In this document: positions 18,637-25,619 of the stretch, piece after piece
Numbering within the stretch: position 1 is the stretch's first letter
Layout of the letters: each line of letters begins with the position of its first letter
From: Microbacterium oxydans
GTDB taxonomy: Bacteria > Actinomycetota > Actinomycetes > Actinomycetales > Microbacteriaceae
NCBI RefSeq assembly: GCF_026559675.1
Contig: NZ_CP092891.1
Coordinates: forward strand, 2,790,001 to 2,854,000
Length of the DNA stretch: 64,000 bases
Reading direction: 5' to 3'
Position numbers and translations under genes: made by a program
The notes under the pieces: generated by a model
Database searches by the model: none
The model's input: only the letters and a program-made list of their open reading frames with translations
Told to the model about the DNA's origin: nothing

Positions 18637-19450
18637 CGTCGTCCCCCGCATCCGGAGATCCCGCCCACGACGTCGTGAGAAGGAGGATCTCCTCGCCGCG
18701 GTGCGTGCGGACGGGAGACACCGCGGGTGCCGCGAAGCCGGCGTCGACGAGTTCCCGGGAGAGGAGATCCGGGTGGAGCACACGCAGGCGGCTCGCGAGC
18801 ACGGTCACCTCGCCGCCGTCCTCGAGGTCGGCGACCCGGACCCAGTTGACGACGCGGGCCGCCCCGTCCTCCTCGATCTGCTGCGAGAAGAGATACGCCT
18901 CCTCTCCGTCGGGACCGGGGACGCTGATCTCCAGCTCCCTCGACTCCGAGAGGCTCTCGGCGGACGCGCCTCCCGCGACGGTGAAGGCGAAGACGCCGTC
19001 CGCGGCGAGGTGGCGACGGACGTTCGCGTAGAGGAGGGACCGCCCCGCGCGGTCGAGCAGCGTGATCGATGTCGCACCGATGACGATGAGCCCGTATCGA
19101 TGCTCCAGGGAGAAGCGGCGCATGTCTGCGACGACGCAGTCCACCATCGCGTGCCCGGGCAGGGCACGGCGAAGATGGGCGAGCATGTCGTCGGAGAGGT
19201 CGAGGGCGGTCACCTGTCTGCCGGATCTCACCAGCGGAACCGTGAGCCGTCCGCTGCCCGCTGCGAGATCGAGGATGGGGCCCGCGGTGGCTCTCGCGAG
19301 CGCCAGCACCTCGCGGATCTCCGCACGATCGGGACCGACCAGCCGCTCATAGAAGTCCGTGCCGACCCCGGTGTACAGGTCTTGCACCCGCGGAACCGCG
19401 CGGACCGTGTCGAGGCGCGCCCGGACGGCCGCGGTCATCGAACCTGACAT
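18623..19450 (-). CDS. mpaM: Daptide-type SAM-dependent N-methyltransferase
   Basis: A 275-residue class I methyltransferase. Motif I is ILDLAAGSGRLTVPL (about 59-73), followed by the acidic residue of motif II in VTALDLSDDML and a motif III region around CVVADMRRFSLEHRYGLIVIG. In daptide biosynthesis this enzyme adds two methyl groups to the new C-terminal amine. It is the first gene after the precursors and is separated from the last one by a 60-base spacer with a hairpin. The ATG is preceded by GAGAGG. An acidic tail (DAGDDDGPE) overlaps the protease start. Confidence 0.88.
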   Translation of the reverse strand: MSGSMTAAVRARLDTVRAVPRVQDLYTGVGTDFYERLVGPDRAEIREVLALARATAGPILDLAAGSGRLTVPLVRSGRQVTALDLSDDMLAHLRRALPGHAMVDCVVADMRRFSLEHRYGLIVIGATSITLLDRAGRSLLYANVRRHLAADGVFAFTVAGGASAESLSESRELEISVPGPDGEEAYLFSQQIEEDGAARVVNWVRVADLEDGGEVTVLASRLRVLHPDLLSRELVDAGFAAPAVSPVRTHRGEEILLLTTSWAGSPDAGDDDGPE

Positions 19451-19475
19451 TCACTCATCGCCTCTCAGCGGACAG

Positions 19476-19507
19476 GGGTGCGGACGCGCCGGGGCACGCC
19501 CGCACCC
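19476..19507 (-). terminator. Hairpin between the last daptide precursor and the methyltransferase gene
   Basis: GGGTGCGG and CCGCACCC form perfect eight-base arms around 16 bases, seven bases after the stop of the third precursor. There is no T-run, so it is more likely a partial terminator or an RNA-stabilising stem that keeps precursor mRNA levels above those of the downstream genes. Function is inference. Confidence 0.5.
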
Positions 19508-19513
19508 GTTCGA

Positions 19514-19633
19514 TCAGGTCGCGATCGCGGCCGCACCGCCGATGATGGCGATGATGTAGCTCGCGTGCTCCCACCATTCCAGTGGTGCGTCGATGTGTTC
19601 GAGTTCCACGAACTCGAGCGGATTCGTCTGCAC
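19514..19633 (-). CDS. mpaA3: Daptide precursor peptide 3
   Basis: A 39-residue RiPP precursor. GTG start, six bases after a strong AAGGAGG. It begins MQTNPLEFVELEHIDAP, then an aromatic-rich segment EWWEHASY and a hydrophobic helix ending IGGAAAIAT. The leader shares the pattern [L/I]xFxELExxxA with the other two precursors, and the last residue is Thr, the residue converted to a dimethylated diamine in daptides. Too short for default gene callers. The leader/core boundary probably falls near the Ala-Pro after the ELE motif, but this is not shown by the sequence. Confidence 0.9.
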   Translation of the reverse strand: MQTNPLEFVELEHIDAPLEWWEHASYIIAIIGGAAAIAT

Positions 19634-19647
19634 GGTGAACCTCCTTG

Positions 19648-19664
19648 GGCAGTCTTCGACTGCC
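19648..19664 (-). other. Hairpin between precursor genes 2 and 3
   Basis: GGCAGTC-GAA-GACTGCC is a perfect seven-base stem with a three-base loop, four bases after the stop of precursor 2 and just before the ribosome binding site of precursor 3. It may stabilise mRNA or tune translation of the next precursor. Confidence 0.45.
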
Positions 19665-19667
19665 GCG

Positions 19668-19793
19668 TTACGTCAGAGCGAGAATTCCGATGATGACTCC
19701 CACGGCGAATCCCCGCATGAAGTCATCGGTGTCGTTCAGCGCTTCCATGGCCTCGAGTTCCGTGAACTCGAGCGTGGGCATCGCGGTCTGCAT
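19668..19793 (-). CDS. mpaA2: Daptide precursor peptide 2
   Basis: A 41-residue RiPP precursor starting MQTAMPTLEFTELEAMEAL, with a core-like second half that has DDFMRG and a hydrophobic run ending IIGILALT. The leader shares MQT and LEFxELE with precursor 3. The C-terminal residue is Thr. I chose ATG at 19793 because MQT is conserved; a GTG two codons upstream (19799) is better spaced from AAGGAG and could be the real start. The core is more acidic than those of precursors 1 and 3, so the mature peptides should differ in charge. Confidence 0.88.
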   Translation of the reverse strand: MQTAMPTLEFTELEAMEALNDTDDFMRGFAVGVIIGILALT

Positions 19794-19827
19794 GCTCACT
19801 TCGTTCTCCTTCCTCTCTTCGGTGAGA

Positions 19828-19959
19828 TCAGGTCGCGGCCGCCGCGCCGATCCCGATGAGTACCAGCGCGCCGATCACGCCCTTGTAGAAGCTGTCCCAA
19901 CTGGGGGCTTCCATCTGCTCCAGCTCCTGGAACTGGATCCGCTTCTCAACGTCCTTCAT
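19828..19959 (-). CDS. mpaA1: Daptide precursor peptide 1
   Basis: A 43-residue RiPP precursor starting MKDVEKRIQFQELEQMEAP, with a second half containing WDSFYKG and a hydrophobic run ending IGAAAAT. The QFQELE motif aligns with LEFxELE in the other two precursors and the last residue is Thr. I chose the ATG nine bases after GGGGAGG; another ATG two codons upstream is only three bases from that site. The gene starts 14 bases inside the 3' end of the dehydrogenase gene, so precursor translation may be coupled to it. Confidence 0.88.
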   Translation of the reverse strand: MKDVEKRIQFQELEQMEAPSWDSFYKGVIGALVLIGIGAAAAT

Positions 19960-21147
19960 GTGCATTCACCTCCCCTGGACGGATCGAGGGTCGGTGATCA
20001 TTGCCGACCGGTTGAGAGCTCCAGCAGGAATCGCGGAGCACGTCACGGAAGTCGTCTGCGACGAGGTCGCGGAGCATCGGATGGTGTCTCCCCCAGGCCT
20101 TCTCCGTGGCCGAGGCGATGCGGGTGATGTCGCGAGCGGTCGGCCGTGGCGGAAGCGGAATCCCCCAGCGCTCGATGAGCGCGCCGATGCCCGCGGACGG
20201 ATCGAGGGGCAGCAGCGCCCCGCCGGCGACCCGCGTCCAGAAGTCGTGGAGGCTCTCCTGATCTCCCCAGCGCGAGTCTCCCGAGCAGATGCGACGCCAG
20301 ATCGCCGCGACGACCGCCGCTGAGGCGACCATCTTGCGGACCCCCAGCGCGAAGGAGACTTCGTTCGCCATGTACCAATGGCGGGCGCTGTATGGATCAT
20401 GCCCACGGAGTGCCGCGCTGCGCTGCGTGGCCGCGCTCACCCGCGCGAGCCGCAGCCGTCCCGCCGGGGAGGCCGCGTCGCGACCGACCGTCTCGAGGAG
20501 CGTCCGCCCGAGGGCGACCGCGTCGCTGTTCGCCCGGGCGCTCCGCCGCGCACTCGTCGACGCGCCCGCCAGTCGGAGGAATGCCTCCAGCGCGCCCTCG
20601 CGGACGGCGGCCTGCGTGAGGGTCGTCAGGTTGCACGGATCGATGAGGGCGTGGCGCGGTCTCAGCGAGCGCCGACGATGAGCCGGTAGCCGCTGGCGTT
20701 CTTGAGGATCCCGACGCTGTTCGTCTCCGACGAGGTGCCCAGCGTGGTCGGCACGGCCACGAGGTCCACCGGCGGCGCGGCGTCGGGCAGGAGCGTCAGC
20801 GCCGACCCCGACGCGTGTCCGACGGCGTACTCGAACACCCGCCCCGGGGCGAGCGTGAGCGCCGCGATCTTGCTGGCGTCGAGGACGGTCCCGCCACCGA
20901 CGGCCACGATCACGTTCGGCGAGCGACGGACGATCTCCCGCGCGATGGAGACGACGACCGTGACATCCATCGAGGGTGCGTCCACGTGCATCGTCCTCGC
21001 CGCACGCCCGGCCGGGAACGGGACCGCGACCGCGGAATCCGCGATCACGAGGGTCTCCCGCCCCGCGGTCAGGCGCTCCACCATCCGACGCGCGACACCG
21101 CGACCGTGCCACAGGGTGGGTACTCGCCCGGCGAACGCGGAGGTCAT
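19946..21147 (-). pseudogene. mpaD: Daptide-type dehydrogenase (iron-ADH-like), apparent frameshift near 20664-20672
   Basis: Two reading frames join to one alcohol-dehydrogenase-like protein of about 400 residues. The N-terminal part (21147 down to 20662, 161 residues) has the NAD-binding signature VAVGGGTVLDASKIAA and VDLVAVPTTLGTSSETNSVGIL, then stops at TGA right after LIVGAR. The C-terminal part continues in the -1 frame with RSLRPRHALIDPCNLTTLT and runs to 19946. One missing base explains this. In daptides this family oxidises the C-terminal Thr, allowing decarboxylation to a ketone. Real mutation, sequencing error and recoding cannot be separated here; no standard slippery site is visible. 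Start overlaps the aminotransferase stop (ATGA); the end overlaps precursor 1. Confidence 0.78.
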
Positions 21148-22406
21148 GCCGCCTCCTGGGCCCGGGCCTGTGCGACGCCCGCGCGCACCGCCGCACCCAC
21201 GTCGGCGAGCTCACCCGGCGTGAAGCCGTACGCCGGGATCAGCTGCACGGAGCTGGGACCGGGCTGCACCAGGACGCCGTTCTCCGCGATGGCGGACACG
21301 ACGCGAAGGACCTCCGGGCCGGTGAGCGGACTCTCGTCCCCTCCGCGCAGCCCGAGTCCCAGGAAGCAGCCGCTGCCCGTCACGTCCGTGACCACGCCGT
21401 CCGACAGCAACGACGTGGCCAGCCGCCACAGATCGGCCGCGAGCGCCTGCGTCGTCGGCTCCACGTCGATGCGGCGCAGCTCGGCGATCACCGCGAGGAC
21501 GGCCGCCGTGCACGCCGGCGTCCCCGCCTGCGTCTCCCCGTGGACGAAGGTCCAGCCCCCGCGCGTGAACGCGGAGGCGATGCGCGGGCCCACGAGGAGC
21601 GCGGCGGCGCCCATCGCCCCGTTCGTCAGTGCCTTCGACAGGATGAGGACGTCGGGCGCGGCGGCCCACCGGTCGGTCGCGAGCATCGTGCCGGTGCGGC
21701 CGAATCCGGTCGCGACCTCGTCGGCGACGAGCAGGAACCCGTACTCCTCGCGCAGGGCGAGGAGGCGACGCACGAACGACTCGGACAGGGCGTACGCGCC
21801 GCTGCCCATGACCGGCTCGACGACGACCGACGCCACTCGGGAGCCTTCACGCTTCAGCAGCGTCTCGAGCTCCTCGCCGTCGTCCGCGTGCGAGACGTGC
21901 CTCACCGACCGGCGGTCGACGGAGTAGACGGCTTGGACGAGGTCGTCTCCGCTGAGCGCATGACTCCCGTACATGGTGCCGTGATAGCTGCCCCGCAGAC
22001 CGACGACGAGCGAACGGGATCCGACGCCCTTCTGCGCCCAGTACTGTCGTGCGAGCTTCATCGCGGCGTCGTTCGCCGCTCCGCCCGATGTGGAGAAGAT
22101 GACCCGGCTGTATCCGGCCGGGCCCGCGAGCTCGATGAGCGCGTCGGCCGCGACCTCCGCGTACCGGTGCGGTGCGCGGAAGAGGGACAGATACGAGGCG
22201 TCGCGCGTCGCCCTGTCCACGGCATCGGCGACCGCGGCGTTGCCGAATCCGAGAGGGACGTTCCACAGTCCGCTCGTCGCGCACAGGCGCGTGGACCCGT
22301 CGGCGAACTCGATGCGATGGCCGGTGGCTGCGACGGCGACGCGATCCGGGCTGAAGGTCGCGTCTGCCGGGAGCATCGAGGTCCACAGCGCGTGCGGGGC
22401 GCTCAT
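21144..22406 (-). CDS. mpaC: Daptide-type PLP-dependent aminotransferase (class III)
   Basis: A 420-residue fold-type I, class III aminotransferase. Visible features are STSGGAANDAAMKLAR (phosphate-binding region), GSYHGTMYGS, the motif VADEVATGFGRTGT (Asp 229 contacts the PLP ring nitrogen) and the PLP lysine Lys 258 in LILSKALTNG. In the daptide pathway it aminates the ketone made by the dehydrogenase to give the C-terminal 1,2-diaminopropane. It overlaps the gene before and after by four bases. By sequence alone it could be any class III transaminase; the context decides. Confidence 0.9.
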   Translation of the reverse strand: MSAPHALWTSMLPADATFSPDRVAVAATGHRIEFADGSTRLCATSGLWNVPLGFGNAAVADAVDRATRDASYLSLFRAPHRYAEVAADALIELAGPAGYSRVIFSTSGGAANDAAMKLARQYWAQKGVGSRSLVVGLRGSYHGTMYGSHALSGDDLVQAVYSVDRRSVRHVSHADDGEELETLLKREGSRVASVVVEPVMGSGAYALSESFVRRLLALREEYGFLLVADEVATGFGRTGTMLATDRWAAAPDVLILSKALTNGAMGAAALLVGPRIASAFTRGGWTFVHGETQAGTPACTAAVLAVIAELRRIDVEPTTQALAADLWRLATSLLSDGVVTDVTGSGCFLGLGLRGGDESPLTGPEVLRVVSAIAENGVLVQPGPSSVQLIPAYGFTPGELADVGAAVRAGVAQARAQEAA

Positions 22407-23452
22407 CCGTCGACGCCGATCGTCCGGCGTGCGCTCTCCGCGCGACCACCCGTATGGATGCCGAGGGCGGTGACGGCTTCGAGACACAGGATGCGCGCTT
22501 CGGAGGCGGCGACATCGAGCTGGCGGGCCACTCGCTCGGCCGCGCGTTCGAGGGTGCTCGACGTCTGCGTGACGGCGACGACCTGTGCTGTGGTCGGCGA
22601 CAGCAACTGGCGGCGCAGCGTGACGGTGTCGGCGAGGACGAAGCCGTCCTCGTTCTCGATCAGCAGGGGATCCTCGGCCGGCGGTTCGGCATCCGCGAGG
22701 CCGTCGTCGACGAGCGTCCAGCCGAACCCGGAGATCCTGGCGGCGCCGTTCGCCAAGCGGAGCATCTTCATCAGGTCGGTCGCGCGCAGGTACCGCCCGA
22801 TCCATTCCCGACCCCTCAGCTCGGCGTACAGCTCCCCTCCCGGCGTGACGACGGTCACCGCCGTGGCACGGGGCCGCGGAACGGCGAGCAGGGACGGCAG
22901 TTCGTCGACCGAGCCGATGACGTCACCGCGCACACCGACGCTGACCCGGCCGTCGGCGCGCACCCTGATCATGCTCGGGGTCGCGCTCTCGTCCGGCCGT
23001 GCGAGAGCACTCCGGTCGGCGAGGAGCACCCGGGGATCGATCAGCGCCGCGGGGAAGACTCCCGTGCGACGCGCGAGGTCCGCGTCGTCGAGGAAGGCCT
23101 GCCCGCTCGAAGCGTCGAAGAGGCACACCGCCGTCGGACCGACGATCTGGATGAACCCCGCGGCGACGTAGTCCTGGAGCTCGACGCCGCGTTCTCCCAG
23201 GAACAGCTCGTCTCCGACGTCACGCAGTGCGCCGCTGTAGTGGACGGCTTCGGCGGAGCCCCGACACGGTCCGCTCTCCACCGGCAGGAGGATCATGTCC
23301 CCCTCGACGGCCGCGTCCTGGACGCCGTCGACCGCGGCTCCGTTCTCGACGAGGAACACGCGGGCATACCGTTCCCTCTCGCCGGTGATCCATTCACGGA
23401 GGGCCCGCGCTCCGCTCAGTTCCGGTCCGGACGCCGCCCCGTGGTCCCGCAT
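22403..23452 (-). CDS. mpaB: Daptide RiPP recognition-type protein, second paralog
   Basis: A 349-residue protein without an obvious catalytic motif. It shares ELQDYVAAxFxxIVGPT, FLDDADLARRTGVF and ISGFGWTLV with the protein encoded just upstream, so the two are tandem paralogs. The last ~90 residues (VTLRRQLLSPTTAQVVAVTQ to CLEAVTALGIHTGG) have the strand-helix pattern of PqqD-like RiPP recognition elements, which bind the precursor leader. Start and upstream stop overlap by one base (TGATG); its stop overlaps the aminotransferase start. I assign the daptide recognition role by cluster position and this C-terminal pattern. Confidence 0.72.
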   Translation of the reverse strand: MRDHGAASGPELSGARALREWITGERERYARVFLVENGAAVDGVQDAAVEGDMILLPVESGPCRGSAEAVHYSGALRDVGDELFLGERGVELQDYVAAGFIQIVGPTAVCLFDASSGQAFLDDADLARRTGVFPAALIDPRVLLADRSALARPDESATPSMIRVRADGRVSVGVRGDVIGSVDELPSLLAVPRPRATAVTVVTPGGELYAELRGREWIGRYLRATDLMKMLRLANGAARISGFGWTLVDDGLADAEPPAEDPLLIENEDGFVLADTVTLRRQLLSPTTAQVVAVTQTSSTLERAAERVARQLDVAASEARILCLEAVTALGIHTGGRAESARRTIGVDG

Positions 23453-24525
23453 CAGGCGACGCCTCCGGCCGCGGCGAAGAGGTCGATACCCACGGCGGCG
23501 AATCTCCCCCGGATCGAGACGACCGCCTCCGCGACGTCGCGTGTCGCGCATCGGAGCTCCGCCGCGAGCAGCGCTGTGGCCGCAGCCTCGTCTCTCGTCG
23601 CGATGAGGCACTCGGCGGCACGCGCCACGTCCACATCCAGACGGAACCGTCGCCGACTCGCGCGGTCGACCAGGATGTACTCCTCCCCGTCGCCGGTGAG
23701 CAGGTACGGCGCGTCCGCCGAGACGACGCCGGGGACGCCCTGGAGTTCGTCGAGCGCGCGGACGAGGTGGCCCCCGAAACCCGAGATGGCGGGTCTGGCG
23801 GGCACCCCGTCCCATTCCCGGAGCAGGTCGACGGCGGCGGCGTACCGCGCGAGCCACGGCCTGTCGTCGAGGTCGGCCTCGAGAACGGCCGGATCGATGA
23901 TCCGTGCGAAGGCCCGACCCCGCCCCGCACCCGCCGTCGCCCGCGCCTCGATGTCGGCCCGCTCCTCACCGACCGCGCCGAGAAGCAGCCCGTCCGGACC
24001 ATCGCGGTACTCCCCGTTCGCCGTCACGTGCACGCGCACCAGTGCGTCGTCGGCCGGGGCCGCTCCGATGAAGGACGCCCAGGAGTCGAGCAGCACGGCC
24101 CGGCTCAGCAGCTGGTCGACGAACACCCCGGAGTCCCGCGCGGTGTCGGCGTCGCTGAGGAACGCTGCCAGCCCCTCCGCGCTGCCCTGGCGGATGACGG
24201 TGGGTCCCACGATCGAGACGAAGAGGGCCGCGACATAGTCCTGCAGCTCGAACCTCTGTGTGCCGTCGAGGGTCATCTCACTGCCGGGTTCACGGAAGTC
24301 GCCGCGGTAGCCGATGAGTCTCGCGTCCGTGTGCTGCGCGTGTTCGAGCGGAGCGAAGACGACGTCATCGCCCTCGGCCACCGCCAGCACCGTCTCGACG
24401 TGCTCCGCGGATTCGAGGAAGAACGCGGTGCCGTCCGGGATCGCTCGCCGCCCGCTCACGTACTGCTCGAATGCCAGCGCGGTGCGGCGGCTGGGTCGCG
24501 ACTCCGTCATCGGACTGGCCTGCAT
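23452..24525 (-). CDS. Daptide RiPP recognition-type protein, first paralog
   Basis: A 357-residue protein, first gene of the daptide operon. It matches the following gene over most of its length: FELQDYVAALFVSIVGPT, FLSDADTARDSGVF and ISGFGGHLV, with a similar C-terminal domain (RFRLDVDVARAAECLIATRD to VSIRGRFAAVGIDLF). No catalytic residues stand out. A role in leader recognition, or as a partner subunit of the second paralog, is inferred. The ATG follows GGGGGAAGC; a second in-frame ATG five codons on is possible. Around 190 bases of regulatory DNA and tRNA-Ser lie upstream. Confidence 0.68.
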   Translation of the reverse strand: MQASPMTESRPSRRTALAFEQYVSGRRAIPDGTAFFLESAEHVETVLAVAEGDDVVFAPLEHAQHTDARLIGYRGDFREPGSEMTLDGTQRFELQDYVAALFVSIVGPTVIRQGSAEGLAAFLSDADTARDSGVFVDQLLSRAVLLDSWASFIGAAPADDALVRVHVTANGEYRDGPDGLLLGAVGEERADIEARATAGAGRGRAFARIIDPAVLEADLDDRPWLARYAAAVDLLREWDGVPARPAISGFGGHLVRALDELQGVPGVVSADAPYLLTGDGEEYILVDRASRRRFRLDVDVARAAECLIATRDEAAATALLAAELRCATRDVAEAVVSIRGRFAAVGIDLFAAAGGVA

Positions 24526-24548
24526 GCTTCCCCCAGAAGATCCATGTT

Positions 24549-24605
24549 CGCGAGAACTCGCGTCCTCACCTGAGGGTAGAACGTCGGCATCTGAGATGCA
24601 ATATG
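24549..24605 (-). promoter_or_regulatory. Candidate promoter and two dyads upstream of the daptide operon
   Basis: Reading the minus strand, TTGCAT and TACCCT are spaced by 17 bases and could be -35/-10 elements. The dyad GCATCT-C-AGATGC (24587-24599) overlaps the -35, and CGCGAG-TT-CTCGCG (24549-24562) lies between the -10 and the start codon. Both look like regulator sites. No regulator gene is in the cluster, so control would be from elsewhere. Confidence 0.45.
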
Positions 24606-24711
24606 CTACGCACGGCGCTACCCCGACACGTCCGACTCGCCCCCGTGGGCGCCCGCAGGCTTCTGTCACGGGACCCCCGGCGGATCGGATAGGATGGACA
24701 GGTTGTTCCTT

Positions 24712-24799
24712 GGTGACGTGTCCGAGCGGCCGAAGGAGCACGCTTGGAAAGCGTGTGTTGTGCAAGCAACCGCGGGTTCGAATCCCGCCGTCACCGCCA
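24712..24799 (+). tRNA. tRNA-Ser(GGA)
   Basis: An 88-nt class II tRNA. GGTGACG pairs with CGTCACC, followed by discriminator G and an encoded CCA. The anticodon loop TTGGAAA gives GGA; a long variable arm (TGTTGTGCAAGCAAC) and the T-loop GGTTCGAATCC are present. A -10-like TAGGAT lies about 16 bases upstream. Confidence 0.96.
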
Positions 24800-24804
24800 A
24801 ACAA

Positions 24805-24836
24805 GAAAGAGCCTCCGCGCCAGCGGGGGCTCTTTC
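24805..24836 (+). terminator. Rho-independent terminator of tRNA-Ser
   Basis: GAAAGAGCCTCCGC and GCGGGGGCTCTTTC pair around GCCA, with one G-T pair, followed by a T-rich stretch. It starts six bases after the tRNA CCA end. Confidence 0.85.
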
Positions 24837-24880
24837 CTGTTTATCGAGCACAGGAGATTCGGGGAGGAGCGAGCGCAGCG

Positions 24881-24946
24881 ACCACCGGAGTCCCGCCGCC
24901 ACCGCCACACACGAGAAGAGCCCCCGCACCAGCGGGGGCTCTTCTC
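24881..24946 (+). repeat. Degenerate second copy of the tRNA-Ser 3' end plus terminator
   Basis: This stretch repeats the last ~20 bases of the tRNA and its terminator: TCCCGCCGCCACCGCCA matches TCCCGCCGTCACCGCCA, and the following stem GAGAAGAGCCCCCGC / GCGGGGGCTCTTCTC resembles the first terminator. The second stem (24913-24946) is a perfect 15-base inverted repeat and may act as a further terminator for either strand. The 460 bases between the daptide operon start and the GNAT gene stop hold only this, the tRNA and the promoter. Confidence 0.7.
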
Positions 24947-24985
24947 GTTCACCGATGTCCCAGGGTGCGGGACCTCGCCGAGGCG

Positions 24986-25588
24986 TCAGCCGTCGAAGCG
25001 GACGCCGTAGATCTGTCCGCCGGGCGCAGCCGGGAGGCGCGTCATCCCGAGCCGCTCGTAGAAGGCGGCGGCCCCGGCGTTGTTCGGGTCGATGCCGAGG
25101 TGCAGTCCGCGCACACCGCGTCGGGTCAGCTCGGCGAACAGCGTCTCCATGAGCTGTCGCCCGAGGCCCTGACCCTGAGTCTCCGGGAGCAGGTCGATGT
25201 GCAGATGCGCGGGGTGGTCGGCGACGTTCGGCTCGATGCCGGATTCCCGGCTGTAGCCGTAGTCGATCATCCGATCCTCGCGCGTGACGACAGCGGTCGG
25301 GCGCGGATACCGTTCCTGCAGCGTCGGCCACCACTCCTCACGGAACCAGGTGTAGAACGCGTCGGTGTCATCGGTCGCCACGATGTAGCCGATCGTGCGC
25401 TCGTCGTCGCTCTCGACCACCCAGGCGAGGTCGGGATGCCGCTCGGCGTAGGGGACGGCGAAGAGGTCGCCCCAGAGCGAGTCGTCGGAGAGGATGCCGC
25501 TTGCGTCGGCTCCGGCATCGGCCGTCTTCACGCAGATCTCGTACAGCGCGGCACGATCGGTGGGGCGGTACGGACGGATGCGAGACAA
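24986..25588 (-). CDS. GNAT family N-acetyltransferase
   Basis: A 200-residue acetyltransferase. The acetyl-CoA binding motif A is HIDLLPETQGQGLGRQLMETLFAEL (Q-x-x-G-x-G/A), followed by VRGLHLGIDPNNAGAAAFYERLGM, the motif B region. The start region RIRPYRPTDRAALYEICVKT is a standard GNAT N-terminus. The layout and length resemble enzymes annotated as acetylating small molecules or hexosaminidase-linked GNATs, but the substrate is unknown. It is a single gene, convergent with the tRNA-Ser region and separated by 31 bases from the PAP2 gene. Confidence 0.88.
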   Translation of the reverse strand: MSRIRPYRPTDRAALYEICVKTADAGADASGILSDDSLWGDLFAVPYAERHPDLAWVVESDDERTIGYIVATDDTDAFYTWFREEWWPTLQERYPRPTAVVTREDRMIDYGYSRESGIEPNVADHPAHLHIDLLPETQGQGLGRQLMETLFAELTRRGVRGLHLGIDPNNAGAAAFYERLGMTRLPAAPGGQIYGVRFDG

Positions 25589-25619
25589 GACGGACTCCTC
25601 TGGAGGGAACGGGGTCCTT

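Noticed and set aside
20660..20680. Programmed +1 frameshift as in prfB (sense codon followed by TGA)
   Set aside because: The conserved C-terminal half is in the -1 frame, not +1, and there is no slippery heptamer or upstream Shine-Dalgarno-like stimulator.
22454..24238. A long plus-strand open frame (594 codons) across the two recognition genes
   Set aside because: It is antisense to two well-supported genes and is low-complexity Arg/Pro/Gly-rich; high GC makes such shadow frames common throughout the window.
14778..24525. Lanthipeptide or PQQ-type cluster
   Set aside because: No LanB/LanC/LanM dehydratase or cyclase and no radical SAM enzyme are present; precursors lack Cys and end in Thr; the enzyme set fits daptides.
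14778..24800. Daptide cluster as a genomic island integrated at tRNA-Ser
   Set aside because: The cluster lies on the 5' side of the tRNA, whereas integration uses the 3' end, and no integrase or flanking repeat was seen near 14.7 kb.
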